Part shown: in pieces, positions 30,036 to 39,585 of the stretch
Numbering within the stretch: position 1 is the stretch's first letter
Layout of the letters: each line of letters opens with the position of its first letter
From: Rhodosorus marinus
Taxonomy: Eukaryota > Rhodophyta > Stylonematophyceae > Stylonematales > Stylonemataceae
DNA: 64,000 nt
Assembly: GCA_029953675.1 (NCBI GenBank)
Contig: JAMWBK010000001.1
Coordinates: forward strand, 1,525,001 to 1,589,000
Reading direction: 5' to 3'
The notes under the pieces: generated by a model
Databases searched by the model: none
What the model was told of the DNA's origin: nothing
Seen by the model: the letters and a program-made list of their open reading frames with translations, nothing else
Translations under genes and position numbers: made by a program

Positions 30036-30900
30036 CGCCGCTCGCTTCCGCGGCCTGCCAGGCCATCTATCCACTTGTGGTTAACGACTCCACCTTTTTC
30101 ACTGGCTCACCGTCTCGATGCCTTCCAGTCTCGCTCTGCAGTGCGGATCTACCTGGGTTTACCACAAGCTCCGTGGCACTGTAATCGGCTGTCTTTCTGT
30201 CAGGGATGTGAGGGTCGGATTGACGTTTGTGGCTACCACTTCTTGGGTTCATGACTGTTGAGAGGTCTTCGTCCGAGGCGTAAGACTCGTTTCAAGTAAG
30301 TGCTCAGCGAATGTTTGACTCTGGCAAGGTATACGGTTGAGATGGAATCGGAACTGCCCAGATCGGTCTCGGACACGACGCCGCCCCGCTATATCGCAGA
30401 CCTCCTCGTCTCGGACGCTGCCGCCAGACGCTCAGTATATGTGGACCTCGCGATTACACGCCCTGGGGCAAGCGCCCATCTCACTGCTGCCGCCCGCCGC
30501 CGCGGGGCAGCCGTTTCGGCCCTTCGTCGAGTGAAGGAACGACCGTATGCTGAGATTATGGCCAATCTGCCTTGCGCAGAGGGTCGCTCCCACCGGTTCC
30601 ACCCTTTCATTGTGGAAAGTTTTGGTCACGTGGAGAAATCGGGTTTGGAGTGGTTACGGAAATGTTTCACTGAGCATCCTACCGAATACTTCGAACTTTC
30701 ACCCCATTTAAGTGCCCCTCTGTGGCTAAATTCTAGCAGCATGCTTGCCGAGCCCCATGCTTGCCGCGCCATCGGCGCCTGGGTTTGCACGCGTCCCTAA
30801 CTAGTTCTTAGTTCCTTTTCACGCCTTGCGTATCGCTTTAGGCTATGCTAGTAGTAAAAACTAGTGTAGCGTAGCGCTTCAGGCTATGCTAGTAAAGCCC
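30036..30900 (+). mobile_element. RLE-1 5'-truncated copy joined to the tail of element A
   Basis: It begins ACCGCCGCTCGCTTCCGCGG right after the tail of element A, in the same orientation. The C-terminal block (from about 30300) is intact: PRYIADLLVSDAAARRS, VYVDLAITRP, RRVKERPYA, FHPFIVESFGHVEKSG. So it keeps the D...D...K of the nuclease without an RT. The 3' end is duplicated: GTAGCGCTTCAGGCTATGCTAGTA occurs at about 30825 and again at 30868. Confidence 0.85.
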
Positions 30901-31295
30901 AGTAGTAAAAACCTAGAGAGCAAAATGTCGGGATGCCATCGGGGCCCATAATGAATTCCAATTTGTTCCCTTCGCAGTCGTAGGGTTTGGACGACTAGGT
31001 CAAGCTGCCCAAGACTTCATCCCCGAGATTACCGAACGTCTTCAGCACAAAGTGGACGCAAAATCGCTCGTGCTCGTGGAGCTTAATCGAGAGCTATGGC
31101 GTGGTACGGCTCGCTTGGCGATCCATGCCATGCGCAAAGAAATCATGTTCGGACACTGTTCCCCATAGAAAGTAGTCTTCTACCCCGCTCTAGAGTCTCC
31201 TTAGTCTAGCCCCTCCTGCTTTCCTTGCGTCTCTCTAGCGCTGCATTCGGTAGTTTGAATAAACGGAAACAGTAAAAACCAGTAAACCACCCCTA
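30901..31295 (+). mobile_element. RLE-4 3' fragment
   Basis: It follows an RLE-1 tail directly. The coding end reads FAVVGFGRLGQAAQDFIPEI, then a long helix (LVLVELNRELWRGTARLAIH), closing with CSP and a stop near 31170. FAV-VGFGRLG is the same block as FVPFVVETYGRLG of RLE-3, so this is the last part of an RLE-type ORF. The 3' UTR (AGAAAGTAGTCTTC...) ends GGAAACAGTAAAAACCAGTAAACC. Confidence 0.7.
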
Positions 31296-31709
31296 GGGAG
31301 GAGAGAGAGCCCCCGAACCAACCATAGCACCAGAAACACCGGAGCAAGACCAGAGAAGGCAACACCTCCGGCGAAAAAGCCCTACGGCCATCAGATCAGG
31401 CCCCAATCCAGCACCAGTAACCGCTCAAACCCAGATGCCATGTCCAGAGGCTCTCGTCGCTTACTCAGCGCCATTCAAGGCCTAACTTGGAAGTTTTTTA
31501 ATTCGATTTTAACAGACTATAATGAACCAACCCAGGTATGCTCGCCTACCCTCAAGCGCTACGTTGCCTGTGGTGGGAAACTAAAGGCTAGGCCTGAAGC
31601 CCTATTTAGGGTGTCGCGGCAAGAGTGCGCCTCGGCGATCATTTTGGTCGAGTATCGCCTGGTGGTATTCGCCCGTACTAGGAACCCAACCAGACGTGCA
31701 CAAAAGTTT
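31296..31709. other. Non-coding, 3' side of the 31710 gene
   Basis: An A/C-rich stretch at 31296-31440, then sequence that includes the 3' UTR of the minus-strand gene. A plus-strand frame (31440-31862) overlaps that gene's coding end and shows no family features. Confidence 0.4.
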
Positions 31710-33023
31710 TTAATTCTGTGGGCGGGTTCCGCACTGAATTTCAACCTTGCTTCCTTCTTGGGAATTGCTGAATACTCCCTCGAGTGTGATATCCCCCGTG
31801 AATTTGAAACCTTGATTATAGTCGTCGCGGCAGAAATTCGCTATCGTCGCGTCTCCTTCTGAGCTATTGTGAATGAATGTCCCCAGATTCATGGGTGTCC
31901 CTGTGCTTCCAATTGTCAATTGGAGATTGCTCACGATTATAGCGGCTTCCGCGTCAGGTGTCCCCTGTGCTCTAACAAACAGCTCACAGATTTCATGGTC
32001 CAAAATTTCACCAGTGATAGGGTTTACCATGCCACTGCTACTGTTCACGGCCATATATTCCCTCTCTAATGATCCATTGGAAACAGTTGTATGCGTCCCA
32101 GCAACAAGGCCACTTGATGGCTCGTACTCGAGGGAGAAACTCATATCGGGCTGGTTGCCTAGGTTGCCGTCTGCAGCTCGATTTGTAGCTTGACCCAGAT
32201 CCCCAAAGCCCAAGAAGAAGGTTTGACTCTGACCGCCATCTAGATTTCGTACGCGGACAGCCGCACCTTTCATATCTTTCACGCAGGGCTGGGGACAAGT
32301 GACATCGATGCTCACGATTCCCGCGCGTACTTTCTCACATTTAGCACTGTCTCCCGCCTTGCATTGTACGGTTAATTTCTCGAACGATTTCGAAATGAAC
32401 TGGATTTTTTTCCATCTTGGAATGCAACTAGTACATTCCGGGCTTTTCTCGCTCTCGTAATAACCCTTGCACCTGAGGTCCCGAGAGAGGTTACAGGACT
32501 CCTCTGCAGAAGTCACTTCCACCTGGCAGAATGCGCATCCGTCACCGGGGTTCCCCGCGCACGAATAGTCACCATTGACAAGGGTTGCACCTTCGGGCAG
32601 CTGACTCTGGAGCTCAGCCTCCCAGTCTGCATTCCAGCCCTCGGGTATCGTGCAAAGACCACACAGTACCGCTCCCGCAGTATCGCAGCATTCCAAGTCG
32701 TAGTTTTGCGTCGATTCACTTCCGTTGGACCCATCATAACATTGTTTACATCTCCCACCGGTGCAGTTTGGAAAAGTCTGCACTGCGTTGCAATGTTCAT
32801 CGCAGCACTGTGTGCAAAGCACTTCCGGGTCCGGCTTCTCCAGGCCGACATCAACCCAGTGATCATCGTCACATTCCTTGACGAAGTTCATCCGCACCGG
32901 CTTGCACGTGGTACCAACGTTGCAAATATCTCTGCAGCTGTAGTCGTTGCAAATCCTTGATCTACCGAACGCGCCAAGCAAAAGCGTCAAAAAGGCCAAG
33001 AGAAACCTCATACGCAACATCAC
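31710..33023 (-). CDS. Secreted cysteine-rich protein of unknown family
   Basis: The product has 437 residues. A signal peptide (RFLLAFLTLLLGAFGRS) starts within the first residues; the Met at 33011 is an equally good start. Residues about 20-165 are crowded with cysteine pairs (CNDYSCRDIC, CTQCCDEHC, GGRCKQC, LECC, CGLC), probably disulphide-bonded. The second half (about 240-437) has few cysteines and alternating hydrophobic strands (VRVRNLDGGQSQTFFLGFGDLG, AAIIVSNLQLTIGSTG), which suggests a beta-sandwich. Possible N-glycosylation sites occur (NCT, NGS, NSS). I do not recognise the family. An extracellular or wall role is inferred from the signal peptide. Confidence 0.75.
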   Translation of the reverse strand: MMLRMRFLLAFLTLLLGAFGRSRICNDYSCRDICNVGTTCKPVRMNFVKECDDDHWVDVGLEKPDPEVLCTQCCDEHCNAVQTFPNCTGGRCKQCYDGSNGSESTQNYDLECCDTAGAVLCGLCTIPEGWNADWEAELQSQLPEGATLVNGDYSCAGNPGDGCAFCQVEVTSAEESCNLSRDLRCKGYYESEKSPECTSCIPRWKKIQFISKSFEKLTVQCKAGDSAKCEKVRAGIVSIDVTCPQPCVKDMKGAAVRVRNLDGGQSQTFFLGFGDLGQATNRAADGNLGNQPDMSFSLEYEPSSGLVAGTHTTVSNGSLEREYMAVNSSSGMVNPITGEILDHEICELFVRAQGTPDAEAAIIVSNLQLTIGSTGTPMNLGTFIHNSSEGDATIANFCRDDYNQGFKFTGDITLEGVFSNSQEGSKVEIQCGTRPQN

Positions 33024-33640
33024 GGCTATTTTCTCTCCCCTACGACTGGCTCGGCTCCACTCTTAACAAAAGCTTCTATCTCCCAGGACGAAAAGAAAAC
33101 GAAAACGAAAACCGAAGACCTACCGCCTCATCTCGCGCCTGCTCACACCCTCAGCACTCTTTACCGCACAGCTCCATCTCCAGGTCCGATCAGGGTTCTT
33201 ATAGTCAAACACCCCTCCAAAACTCTCTCCCCCGCCCTCTCTCATCCAGCATCCAGGCGGTATCTTTTTCACACGAGGATCGGAATCCGCAAACTAAAAA
33301 CATAAAATCAAAAAAACTGGTGCTGGTCGTTTTCCAAGCTTTGAACGCTCTTCCCGCTCGCCTCACCTACCACATTGTCATTTCCAAGTTTTGACCGCTT
33401 TTCCACGCTCGCCTCTTTTACGACCCCCCTCCCACGTAAGCAACACAAACAAAAAAAATCCCCGCTCCTCCCTCGTTGCAATAGTCAATCCTTCATGTCG
33501 ATCTCGTGATAGTCAGGGATCGCATTGATCTTCCGAAGGTTGATAGGCCTAGGCTTGGGAATATCTAGAGCACAAGCAAACAAGCGGCCTTTCTTGCGGA
33601 TCCCTCGCCATCAGAGCGGGGACATGGACGTTGCCCTAAC
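33024..33640. other. Upstream region of the 31710 gene
   Basis: Pyrimidine-rich then mixed sequence with no gene. It contains the duplicated words TTTTCCAAGCTTTGAACGCTCTTCC and TTTCCAAGTTTTGACCGC about 45 bp apart (33328 and 33380). Confidence 0.4.
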
Positions 33641-33990
33641 GCACGACGCGGAAACGAGCTAGTAAGCTCTTACTACCACTACTTCAAGATACCGTATGAG
33701 AGCACGGGTGCTGCAGAAAAAGTAGATTAAAGGTGGTTCTGTGTAGGGAAACCCCAGTGCCATGTACGAGACTAGATTCTATAGGTAGCAATGTGTACGC
33801 TTTCGGAGCCCCAAGAGCGAGGCAGTCGACAGAGACTTACGCCAGGCGGGGAAACAAGCTACTAACACAAACTTAAACATATCGAAGGTGGGCCGCTGAA
33901 GAAAAGCAAATTTAAGGTGGATTCCAAATGATATGTACAAGACTAGATTCTACTGGCAGGAATGTGCCCGCAGCTTCAGATCTTTGCTCG
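33641..33990. repeat. Two diverged tandem units, about 197 bp
   Basis: GACGCGGAAACGAGCTAGTAAGC (about 33648) pairs with GGCGGGGAAACAAGCTACTAAC (about 33846). AAGTAGATTAAAGGTGG pairs with AGCAAATTTAAGGTGG, and GAGACTAGATTCTATAGG-AG-AATGTG with AAGACTAGATTCTACTGGCAGGAATGTG. No coding content. Confidence 0.65.
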
Positions 33991-34139
33991 TCGCCCATGC
34001 ATGTCACCGTTTGCTTTAGATCAACATATTAGGTGGGATGCAACCTCAAAGGTGAAAACCAACCTCTCAAAGTGTGTGCCGCAGATTTTTTCCCGTCCAG
34101 GTCGCTCCAACGTGGTTAGAGAGAGAAAAAAACAAGTGC

Positions 34140-34669
34140 GGTTTGTTTCACCCAGTTTTAGCTAACTTTCTTCCAACTATTGGTCTAACATCTGCTCCCC
34201 CCCAGGTTGTTTTGTATTCCTTTTGTTCCACGGCGTGTTGACTTTTTGATGTAAACCTTGAGGTCTGTTCTGGTCTTGAATCAAAAATTTGCACCCTCTC
34301 CTCTAACAGAATGCGACGGAAGTGTAGCGACCTTCTTTTCATTCCGCACTTGTTTTTTTCTCTCTCCAACGTAGTTGTTTTCTCTCTCCACTATAGTTGT
34401 TTTCTCTCTCCACTATAGTTGTTTTCTCTCTCCACTACGTTGGAGAGAGAAAAAAACAAGTGCGGAATGAAAAGAAGGTCGCTACACTTCCGTCGCATTC
34501 TGTTAGAGGAGAGGGTGCAAATTTTTGATTCAAGACCAGAACAGACCTCAAGGTTTACATCAAAAAGTCAACACGCCGTGAAACAAAAGGAATACAAAAC
34601 AACCTGGGGGGGAGCAGATGTTAGACCAATAGTTGGAAGAAAGTTAGCTAAAACTGGGTGAAACAAACC
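34140..34669. repeat. 530-bp near-perfect palindrome (foldback element)
   Basis: Arms 34140-34374 and 34435-34669 (235 bp each) are reverse complements with one mismatch that I found (in CACGGCGTG against CACGCCGTGAAAC). The 60-bp centre holds three copies of a 22-bp unit starting GTTGTTTTCTCTC. Outside the left arm, at about 34120-34139, AGAGAGAAAAAAACAAGTGCGG again matches the inner start of the right arm, so a third partial copy is present. Short ORFs on the two arms are the same sequence seen twice. Confidence 0.9.
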
Positions 34670-34710
34670 AAACCAAACCCAAACCCCCCTAAAAGGAACA
34701 GAACTTAATC

Positions 34711-34796
34711 CTTCTCACTTGGCCCGGAGGAATTTTTTTTTTTCAGCCTCCGATTAAACCATTCGTTCGTTCGTTCGTTCGTTCGTTTCGAGGAAT
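34711..34796 (+). mobile_element. RLE-2 3' tail with (TTCG)5
   Basis: TTTCAGCCTCCGATTAAACC followed by ATTCGTTCGTTCG repeats. It is only the last 60 or so bases of RLE-2 and shows that the element ends in a TTCG microsatellite. Confidence 0.75.
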
Positions 34797-35221
34797 AAGG
34801 CCGCGACAGATCTCAAAGGTCGAGTGGTTCCAACTCTCTGATCTTGGAGGCACTCGATCTTCACCAGAGAGAGAGAGCGAGAGAGAACGTATGCTTATCC
34901 GTGACGTACCTCCTTTTCGAGGAGCGTGTTTATCGGATGGCTGAAAAAAAAAAAAATCATCGTGGCGACAAGGTGGAGATCACACCACCCGCCTCCAACA
35001 GTGGAGTGTGCTCCAACATTTTTTTTTTTTTTAATCCACCACCCGTTCATACGGCGAAGATCAAAAAGCAGCATACGTTCGGAATTCTTTTCGAAACACA
35101 AAGTAGAACGAATACTGTATCGAAAAGCATATGCAACATTTGCATCCATTTTAAATTATAATTCAGCTAGTCTATTTGCTCACCGTCAATGGTTTTTAAT
35201 GGGCTGGTTTTTATTAACATA
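34797..35221. other. Unassigned, low-complexity stretches
   Basis: AGAGAGAGAGCGAGAGAG near 34868, A13 near 34945 and T12 near 35020. No gene recognised. Confidence 0.35.
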
Positions 35222-35700
35222 GCCTAAAAGCGCTGCGCAAGGCGTGAAGAGGAACTAAGAACTAGGTAGGGAAGCGTGGCAATGTGGACATGACCTCATA
35301 AATTGAATGAATAAATGGGTTGCATGAGGCATCTCTCTCAACAGATTCGTTGGTTTGGAATCTCCCCCTCTAGCCGGAGAAGAACCCTGGGCGAGAAAGG
35401 AAGACCCTTGGTTACTGTAGCTGAGAAAGTCCTACCGAATGCTTGGAACTCCTGCGACGTAATAGTATCGCCCTGTGGCGGTATTCTGGTTTTTATGAAT
35501 ATAGCCAAAAGCGCTACACAAGGCGTGAAAAGGAAGTAAGAACTAGGTACAGTAACGTACAACCCAGGCGCCGATGACGCGCTTCGGCAAGTATGCTGTT
35601 TTAGAATAACGCCACAGGGAGACACTTAAACGGCGTAAGAATTCCAAGTACTCGGTAGGATGCTCAGCGAAACATTTCCGCAACCACTCCAAACCCGATT
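35222..35700 (-). mobile_element. Two RLE-1 3' stubs
   Basis: 35222-35300 and 35500-35700 each begin with the reverse complement of the RLE-1 tail (AGCGCTRCRCAAGGCGTGAAR) and continue CTAAGAACTAGGTA. The second keeps coding end sequence up to CCGCAACCACTCCAAACCCGA. Between them (35300-35500) is sequence I cannot place. Confidence 0.7.
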
Positions 35701-35814
35701 TCTCAACCTGGCCACCTCGATTTTTCCCACCTCAAGGAGGGGCGCTTTTTTCCGATCCTTCAATTCCGCGATTCGAAGTTGGAATGAGGGGTGCAAAAAA
35801 TCGACCAATATCGC

Positions 35815-36026
35815 TGCCAATCGGGGGGGGGGGGGCGAAAAAGTTGAGTTTTTGGGACCACTAGCATATACCGCCTGTGGAGCTCGAACCCACGACCACA
35901 AGGCTAAGAGCCTCGCGCTCTACCAACTGAGCTAGGCCGCCCGCTTCGAGATAAACAGGTTGGCAAAATTGCGGGCGCTAAACCGCTGCCAATCGCGGGG
36001 TGCGAAAAAGTTGATTTTTGGGGACA
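35815..36026. repeat. Repeat block around a tRNA-Lys-like sequence
   Basis: GCTGCCAATCG...GCGAAAAAGTTGAKTTTTGGG occurs on both sides of the tRNA-like segment (35815-35862 and 35985-36026), as a direct duplication of about 45 bp. The left copy has a run of 13 G. TTGGCAAAATTG next to the tRNA recurs at about 40400, so the dispersed unit is larger than the tRNA. Confidence 0.65.
35870..35941 (-). tRNA. tRNA-Lys(CUU)-like sequence, acceptor not paired
   Basis: On the minus strand: TAGCTCAGTTGG-TAGAGC (D arm and A box), anticodon stem CGAGG/CCTTG with loop CTCTTAG (anticodon CTT), and T arm GTGGG-TTCGAGC-TCCAC (B box). The 5' acceptor strand GGCGGCC does not pair with the 3' strand AGGCGGT. A diverged second copy lies at 39518-39585. 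It is more likely a tRNA-derived repeat (SINE-type) or pseudogene than a working tRNA. Confidence 0.55.
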
Positions 36027-36035
36027 TTGGACTTT

Positions 36036-36622
36036 ACTGGACTTTACTGGACTTTACTAAAGCGCTACGCAAGGCGTGAAGATGAACTAATAACTAGGGA
36101 GAGAAGCATGCAACCCCAGGCGCCGATGGCGCGCCTCGGAAAGCATGTCGCTGGAATATCGCCAAAGGGAGACACTTAAACGCCTCAAGAGCGCCAAACA
36201 TTCAGTAGGATGCTCAGCAAAACATTTCCGCAACCACTCTAAACCCGACTTATCGACGTGACCAAAGCTTTCCACAATGAATGGCTGGAACCGGTGAGAG
36301 CGACCCTCAGCGCAAGGCAGACTGGCCATGCTCTCAGCATACCGTCGTTCCTTAACTCTTCGAAGGGCTGAAGCCGCGGCCCCCCGGCGGCGGGCGGCTG
36401 CGGTGAGGTGGGCGCTGGCCACGGGGCAGGTAATCGCAAGGTCCACATATGTTGAGCGTCTGGCAGCAGCGTCGGAGACGAGGAGATCGGCTATACAACG
36501 GGGCGGTGCAGAGTCCGAGATGGATCTGGGCAGTTCCGACTCAACCTCAACCGTATGCCCTATCCGAGTCAAAAATTCGCTGAGGATGTACTTGAGGCGA
36601 GTGTGACGCCTCGGACTTTACT
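36036..36622 (-). mobile_element. RLE-1 5'-truncated copy
   Basis: About 500 bp of coding end, nearly identical to the copies on either side, with its tail at 36026-36050 (TTTACTGGACTTTACTGGAC on the plus strand). It keeps ADLLVSDAAARRS, YVDLAITCP, the RRVKERRY helix and FIVESFGHVDKSG. Its 5' truncation (GAGTGTGACGCCTC) meets the 3' tail of the long copy at 36623: a head-to-tail pair. Confidence 0.9.
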
Positions 36623-36660
36623 AGCATAGCCTGAAGCGCTACGCAAGGCGTGAAGATGAA

Positions 36661-37821
36661 CTAATAACTAGGGAGGGAAGCATGCAACCCCAGGCGCCGA
36701 TGGCGCGCCTCGGAAAGCATGTCGCTGGAATATCGCCAAAGGGAGACACTTAAACGCCTCAAGAGCGCCAAACATTCAGTAGGATGCTCAGCAAAACATT
36801 TCCGCAACCACTCTAAACCCGACTTATCCACGTGACCAAAGCTTTTCACAATGAATGGCTGGAACCGGTGAGAGCGACCCTCAGCGCAAGGCAGACTGGC
36901 CATGCTCTCAGCATACCGTCGTTCCTTAACTCTTCGAAGGGCTGAAGCCGCGGCCCTCCGGCGGCGGGCGGCTGCGGTGAGGTGGGCGCTGGCCACGGGG
37001 CAGGTAATCGCAAGGTCCACATATGTTGAGCGTCTGGCAGCAGCGTCGGAGACGAGGAGATCGGCTATACAACGGGGCGGTGCAGAGTCCGAGATGGATC
37101 TGGGCAGTTTCGACTCAACCTCAACCGTATGCCCTATCCGAGTCAAATATTCGCTGAGGATGTACTTGAGGCGAGTGTGACGCCTCGTACGGAGACCTCG
37201 CAACAGTCCGCAGGAACCCAGGAAGTGGTAGCCACAAGCGTCAATCCGGCTCTCACATCCCTGACAGAAAGACGGCCGATTAGAGTGCCACGGAGCCTGT
37301 GGCAAACCGAGATAGATCCGTGCGGCAGAACGGAACTGGAAAGCATCGAGACGATGACTCAATGATGACGGTAGAGTGGTTAACCACAAGTGCGAGAGGT
37401 GGCCTCCCATGCCGCGGAGACAAGCGGCAGTGGTAGGCGGCGTGAGAGGAGAATTGAGCATGACTGTGTGAGCGGCACTGTGTTGGCCCCAGGTGCGGCT
37501 ATGTTGAATCACATCAGTGCGGGAGCTCCACAATCGGCTCAAACCCGGGTAGTCTGCAACAGGGGACCCGGGGCTAGCCTCTCCGTCATCGGCAAGAACT
37601 CGGTCGAGGGGAGAATCCTCAATCGCTTCAGCTCGTCCCCATAACAGCTCCCTCCAGGAACGAAAGCGGGACCGATTTGCGTCCGGCACGGCGTTGCACC
37701 TCCTGAACGCGTGTTGAAGACCATCATAAATTGTCAAAAGCGGGGGCGGCAGGGTCACTGGATCCTCGTTGGTCAAAGCTCGAGCCAAGAGGCAGGCACT
37801 TCGCATCTGGAAGGTCACCAA
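36661..37821 (-). pseudogene. RLE-1 ORF2, knuckle and nuclease part (element B)
   Basis: 386 residues: the connection region, CQGCESRIDACGYHFLGSC, CIADLLVSD, TYVDLAITCP, RVKERRYAES and FIVKSFGHVDKSG, then the normal end. It belongs to the same ORF as 37815-39508, split by one indel. A Glu-to-Lys change (IVKSFG for IVESFG) lies in the last block. Confidence 0.8.
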
Positions 37822-39508
37822 CGTTCGCAGCGCGGTAGCCCAGGAGGCAACCGCCGCTGGCGAGCATACCAGCCCACGGTCTGCGACGCCGAATCCCCTA
37901 ATCGCAACGGTAGAGCGATCTGTGCACGAATAAAGTCCCTGTCGGGAGCAGCTTCAAGATCGAGGGGCTCATCCAAGAGCGTTCCCCAGTGTTGCAGGGT
38001 CATTTCGTCGGCTTTAGCCGCGATCCACGAGCCCCAAGCTGGAGGCAGGCTGCGCAACCAGTAGTTGAGTCTGGGACCGGCACAAAAGCGGGAAAGCAAG
38101 CAGGCCGATTGCAGCATGCTGTCGGGTAGGTGCTCAATGGCGTCGGTGAGTTGCTTGTGCCGTGCCAAAACTCGCTCGCAGGATGCTTGGACAAAGTTGT
38201 CAGTCCCCAATCCGACGCCGTGGTGTTCGAACCCTTCACGTTCGCTGATTAGTCGCAGAGTGGGTGGCAGAGAGGTCAGCGACACGTCCCTCGGGGGGAG
38301 AAAGCGACATTTTTCTGTTTCCACAGTCAAACCGACGCGACGTGCAATCGCTTCGATCGCGGTCAGTCCCCTAGCCAGGGTGTCAGGGGTGCCCAGCAAT
38401 GTTACGTCATCGTGGTACGCGCAGATTCGAAGATCCGAGACCTCAGTCGAAAGACGTAAAAGTACGAGCTGTAGGGCACAGGCATGAAGAAGAGGTCCGC
38501 AAGGGTCGCCTTGTTGGACGCCAGTATGTGCTTGAAAAACAGTGCCCTCCGTTGTCAAGTAGGGGAGGCTCTCCCCTCCGTAAATACCCGATAGAAACGG
38601 CCACGCCTCCGGAAACACCCGTCGGAGCACCTCTAGCGCATGCGTCCGCGACACGCTGTTGAATGCGTTCCGGAAATCAACCACCAAGACTCCCCACTCC
38701 GGCCTACTGGCGCGTTCTAGCTCGATCCCATGGGTGATCAGTTCGCAACCCCCAGAAAATCCCACCCCTACTTGCAAGGGCGCCATAAAAGCTGTGACGC
38801 GCTGGCGAAGGCGCTGGCATAGCCACCTCCCGGCTAACTTCCGTAGGCTCTCCACCATCCCGATCGGCCGGAGACGCGGGTGGGCCGGCTGGTGGTCAGG
38901 TTTCGTGAGCAAGCAAAGCTGTGCCTGCCGGAGATGTTCCCATGGCGCAGACGCACCCGATACGCCCTGGAACAACTTGTTAAGGATCCTCAGAAGCGCG
39001 CTCTTGCAAGGCTGGCTCAGGGCCTGCAATAGCTCTGTTCTTAGTCCGGAGGGTCCGGGACAGCGTCCCCGACGCGAGGTACGAAGCAAATCCTCCAGGT
39101 CAGACTCACTGAGCGTCAGATCGATGCGAAACCTGGCCAACTCCGGACGGTCCAAGAATACCTCGAATTCAGGGGACAAATCCACGTCGGACTCAGGGAA
39201 CAAAGACGACACCGTCTGGGCGAGACTATCATCGTAGGGCAGGACAGGCGCCTGGCCCTCCAAAACCCGCGCCGCTCGACTTAAATCGCCCACTGCTACC
39301 AATTTCTGTACTCGAGCCGGCACGGGCGACACTGTGCCATGCCGAGTCCGACGGGCGGATGGTGCTGACGACGCCAAATAGCTGCGCTGTAGTACTTCGA
39401 AGTCTCCCTTCAAGAACAGGGCCAGTCGGTCTCGTACTCGCCATCTGCGCTCCGATGTGTGAATGGGGGCCAGAATCAGGCGCGGCATGACCCCCAGAAA
39501 AACCCAAA
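37815..39508 (-). pseudogene. RLE-1 ORF2, RT part (element B)
   Basis: The frame is open without interruption over the N-terminal region and all RT motifs: GPSGLRTELLQAL, VVDFRNAFNSVS, TGVQQGDPCGPLL, AYHDDVTLLG, and VGLTVETEKC (motif D/E region). An apparent start further upstream (to 39650) lies in unrelated flank and is not the element's own. The frame is lost after PLRLG. Confidence 0.8.
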
Positions 39509-39517
39509 TGACATTAG

Positions 39518-39585
39518 CATACCGACTTTGGGGCTCGAACCCACGACTACAAGATTTAAGAGCCTCGCGCTCTACCAACTGAGCT
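39518..39585 (-). tRNA. tRNA-Lys(CUU)-like sequence, interrupted by RLE-2
   Basis: The minus strand has AGCTCAGTTGGTAGAGCGCG, a CTCTTAA loop and GTGGGTTCGAGCC, as in the copy at 35870. The T stem's 3' side and the acceptor are degraded. The 5' end continues at 40360 (GAGCTAGGCCGCC), beyond the RLE-2 insertion. A tRNA-derived repeat is the likely identity. Confidence 0.5.

Larger units (their letters stand above)
36623..39508 (-). mobile_element. RLE-1 element B, long 5'-truncated copy
   Basis: It has the whole RT to RLE region with one frameshift near 37890 (a C missing from the CCCCC run seen in element C) that separates the frames 37815-39650 and 36661-37821. RT motifs VVDFRNAFNSVS, GVQQGDPCGP and AYHDDV are intact, as are the knuckle and D...D...K. 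It stops at 39508 within the N-terminal part of ORF2 (VIWVFLGVMPR), where a tRNA-like repeat begins. ORF1 is absent. Confidence 0.9.

Noticed and set aside
31440-31862. 140-residue plus-strand ORF
   Set aside because: It overlaps the end of the secreted-protein gene on the other strand and has no recognisable features.
34148-34661. 73- and 80-residue ORFs on opposite strands of the 34 kb palindrome, nearly identical
   Set aside because: They are one sequence read from both arms of the inverted repeat; no family resemblance or start context.
35821-35835. G13 run as a G-quadruplex or telomere-like signal
   Set aside because: A single homopolymer within a duplicated 45-bp block whose other copy has GCGGGG; simple slippage is enough.
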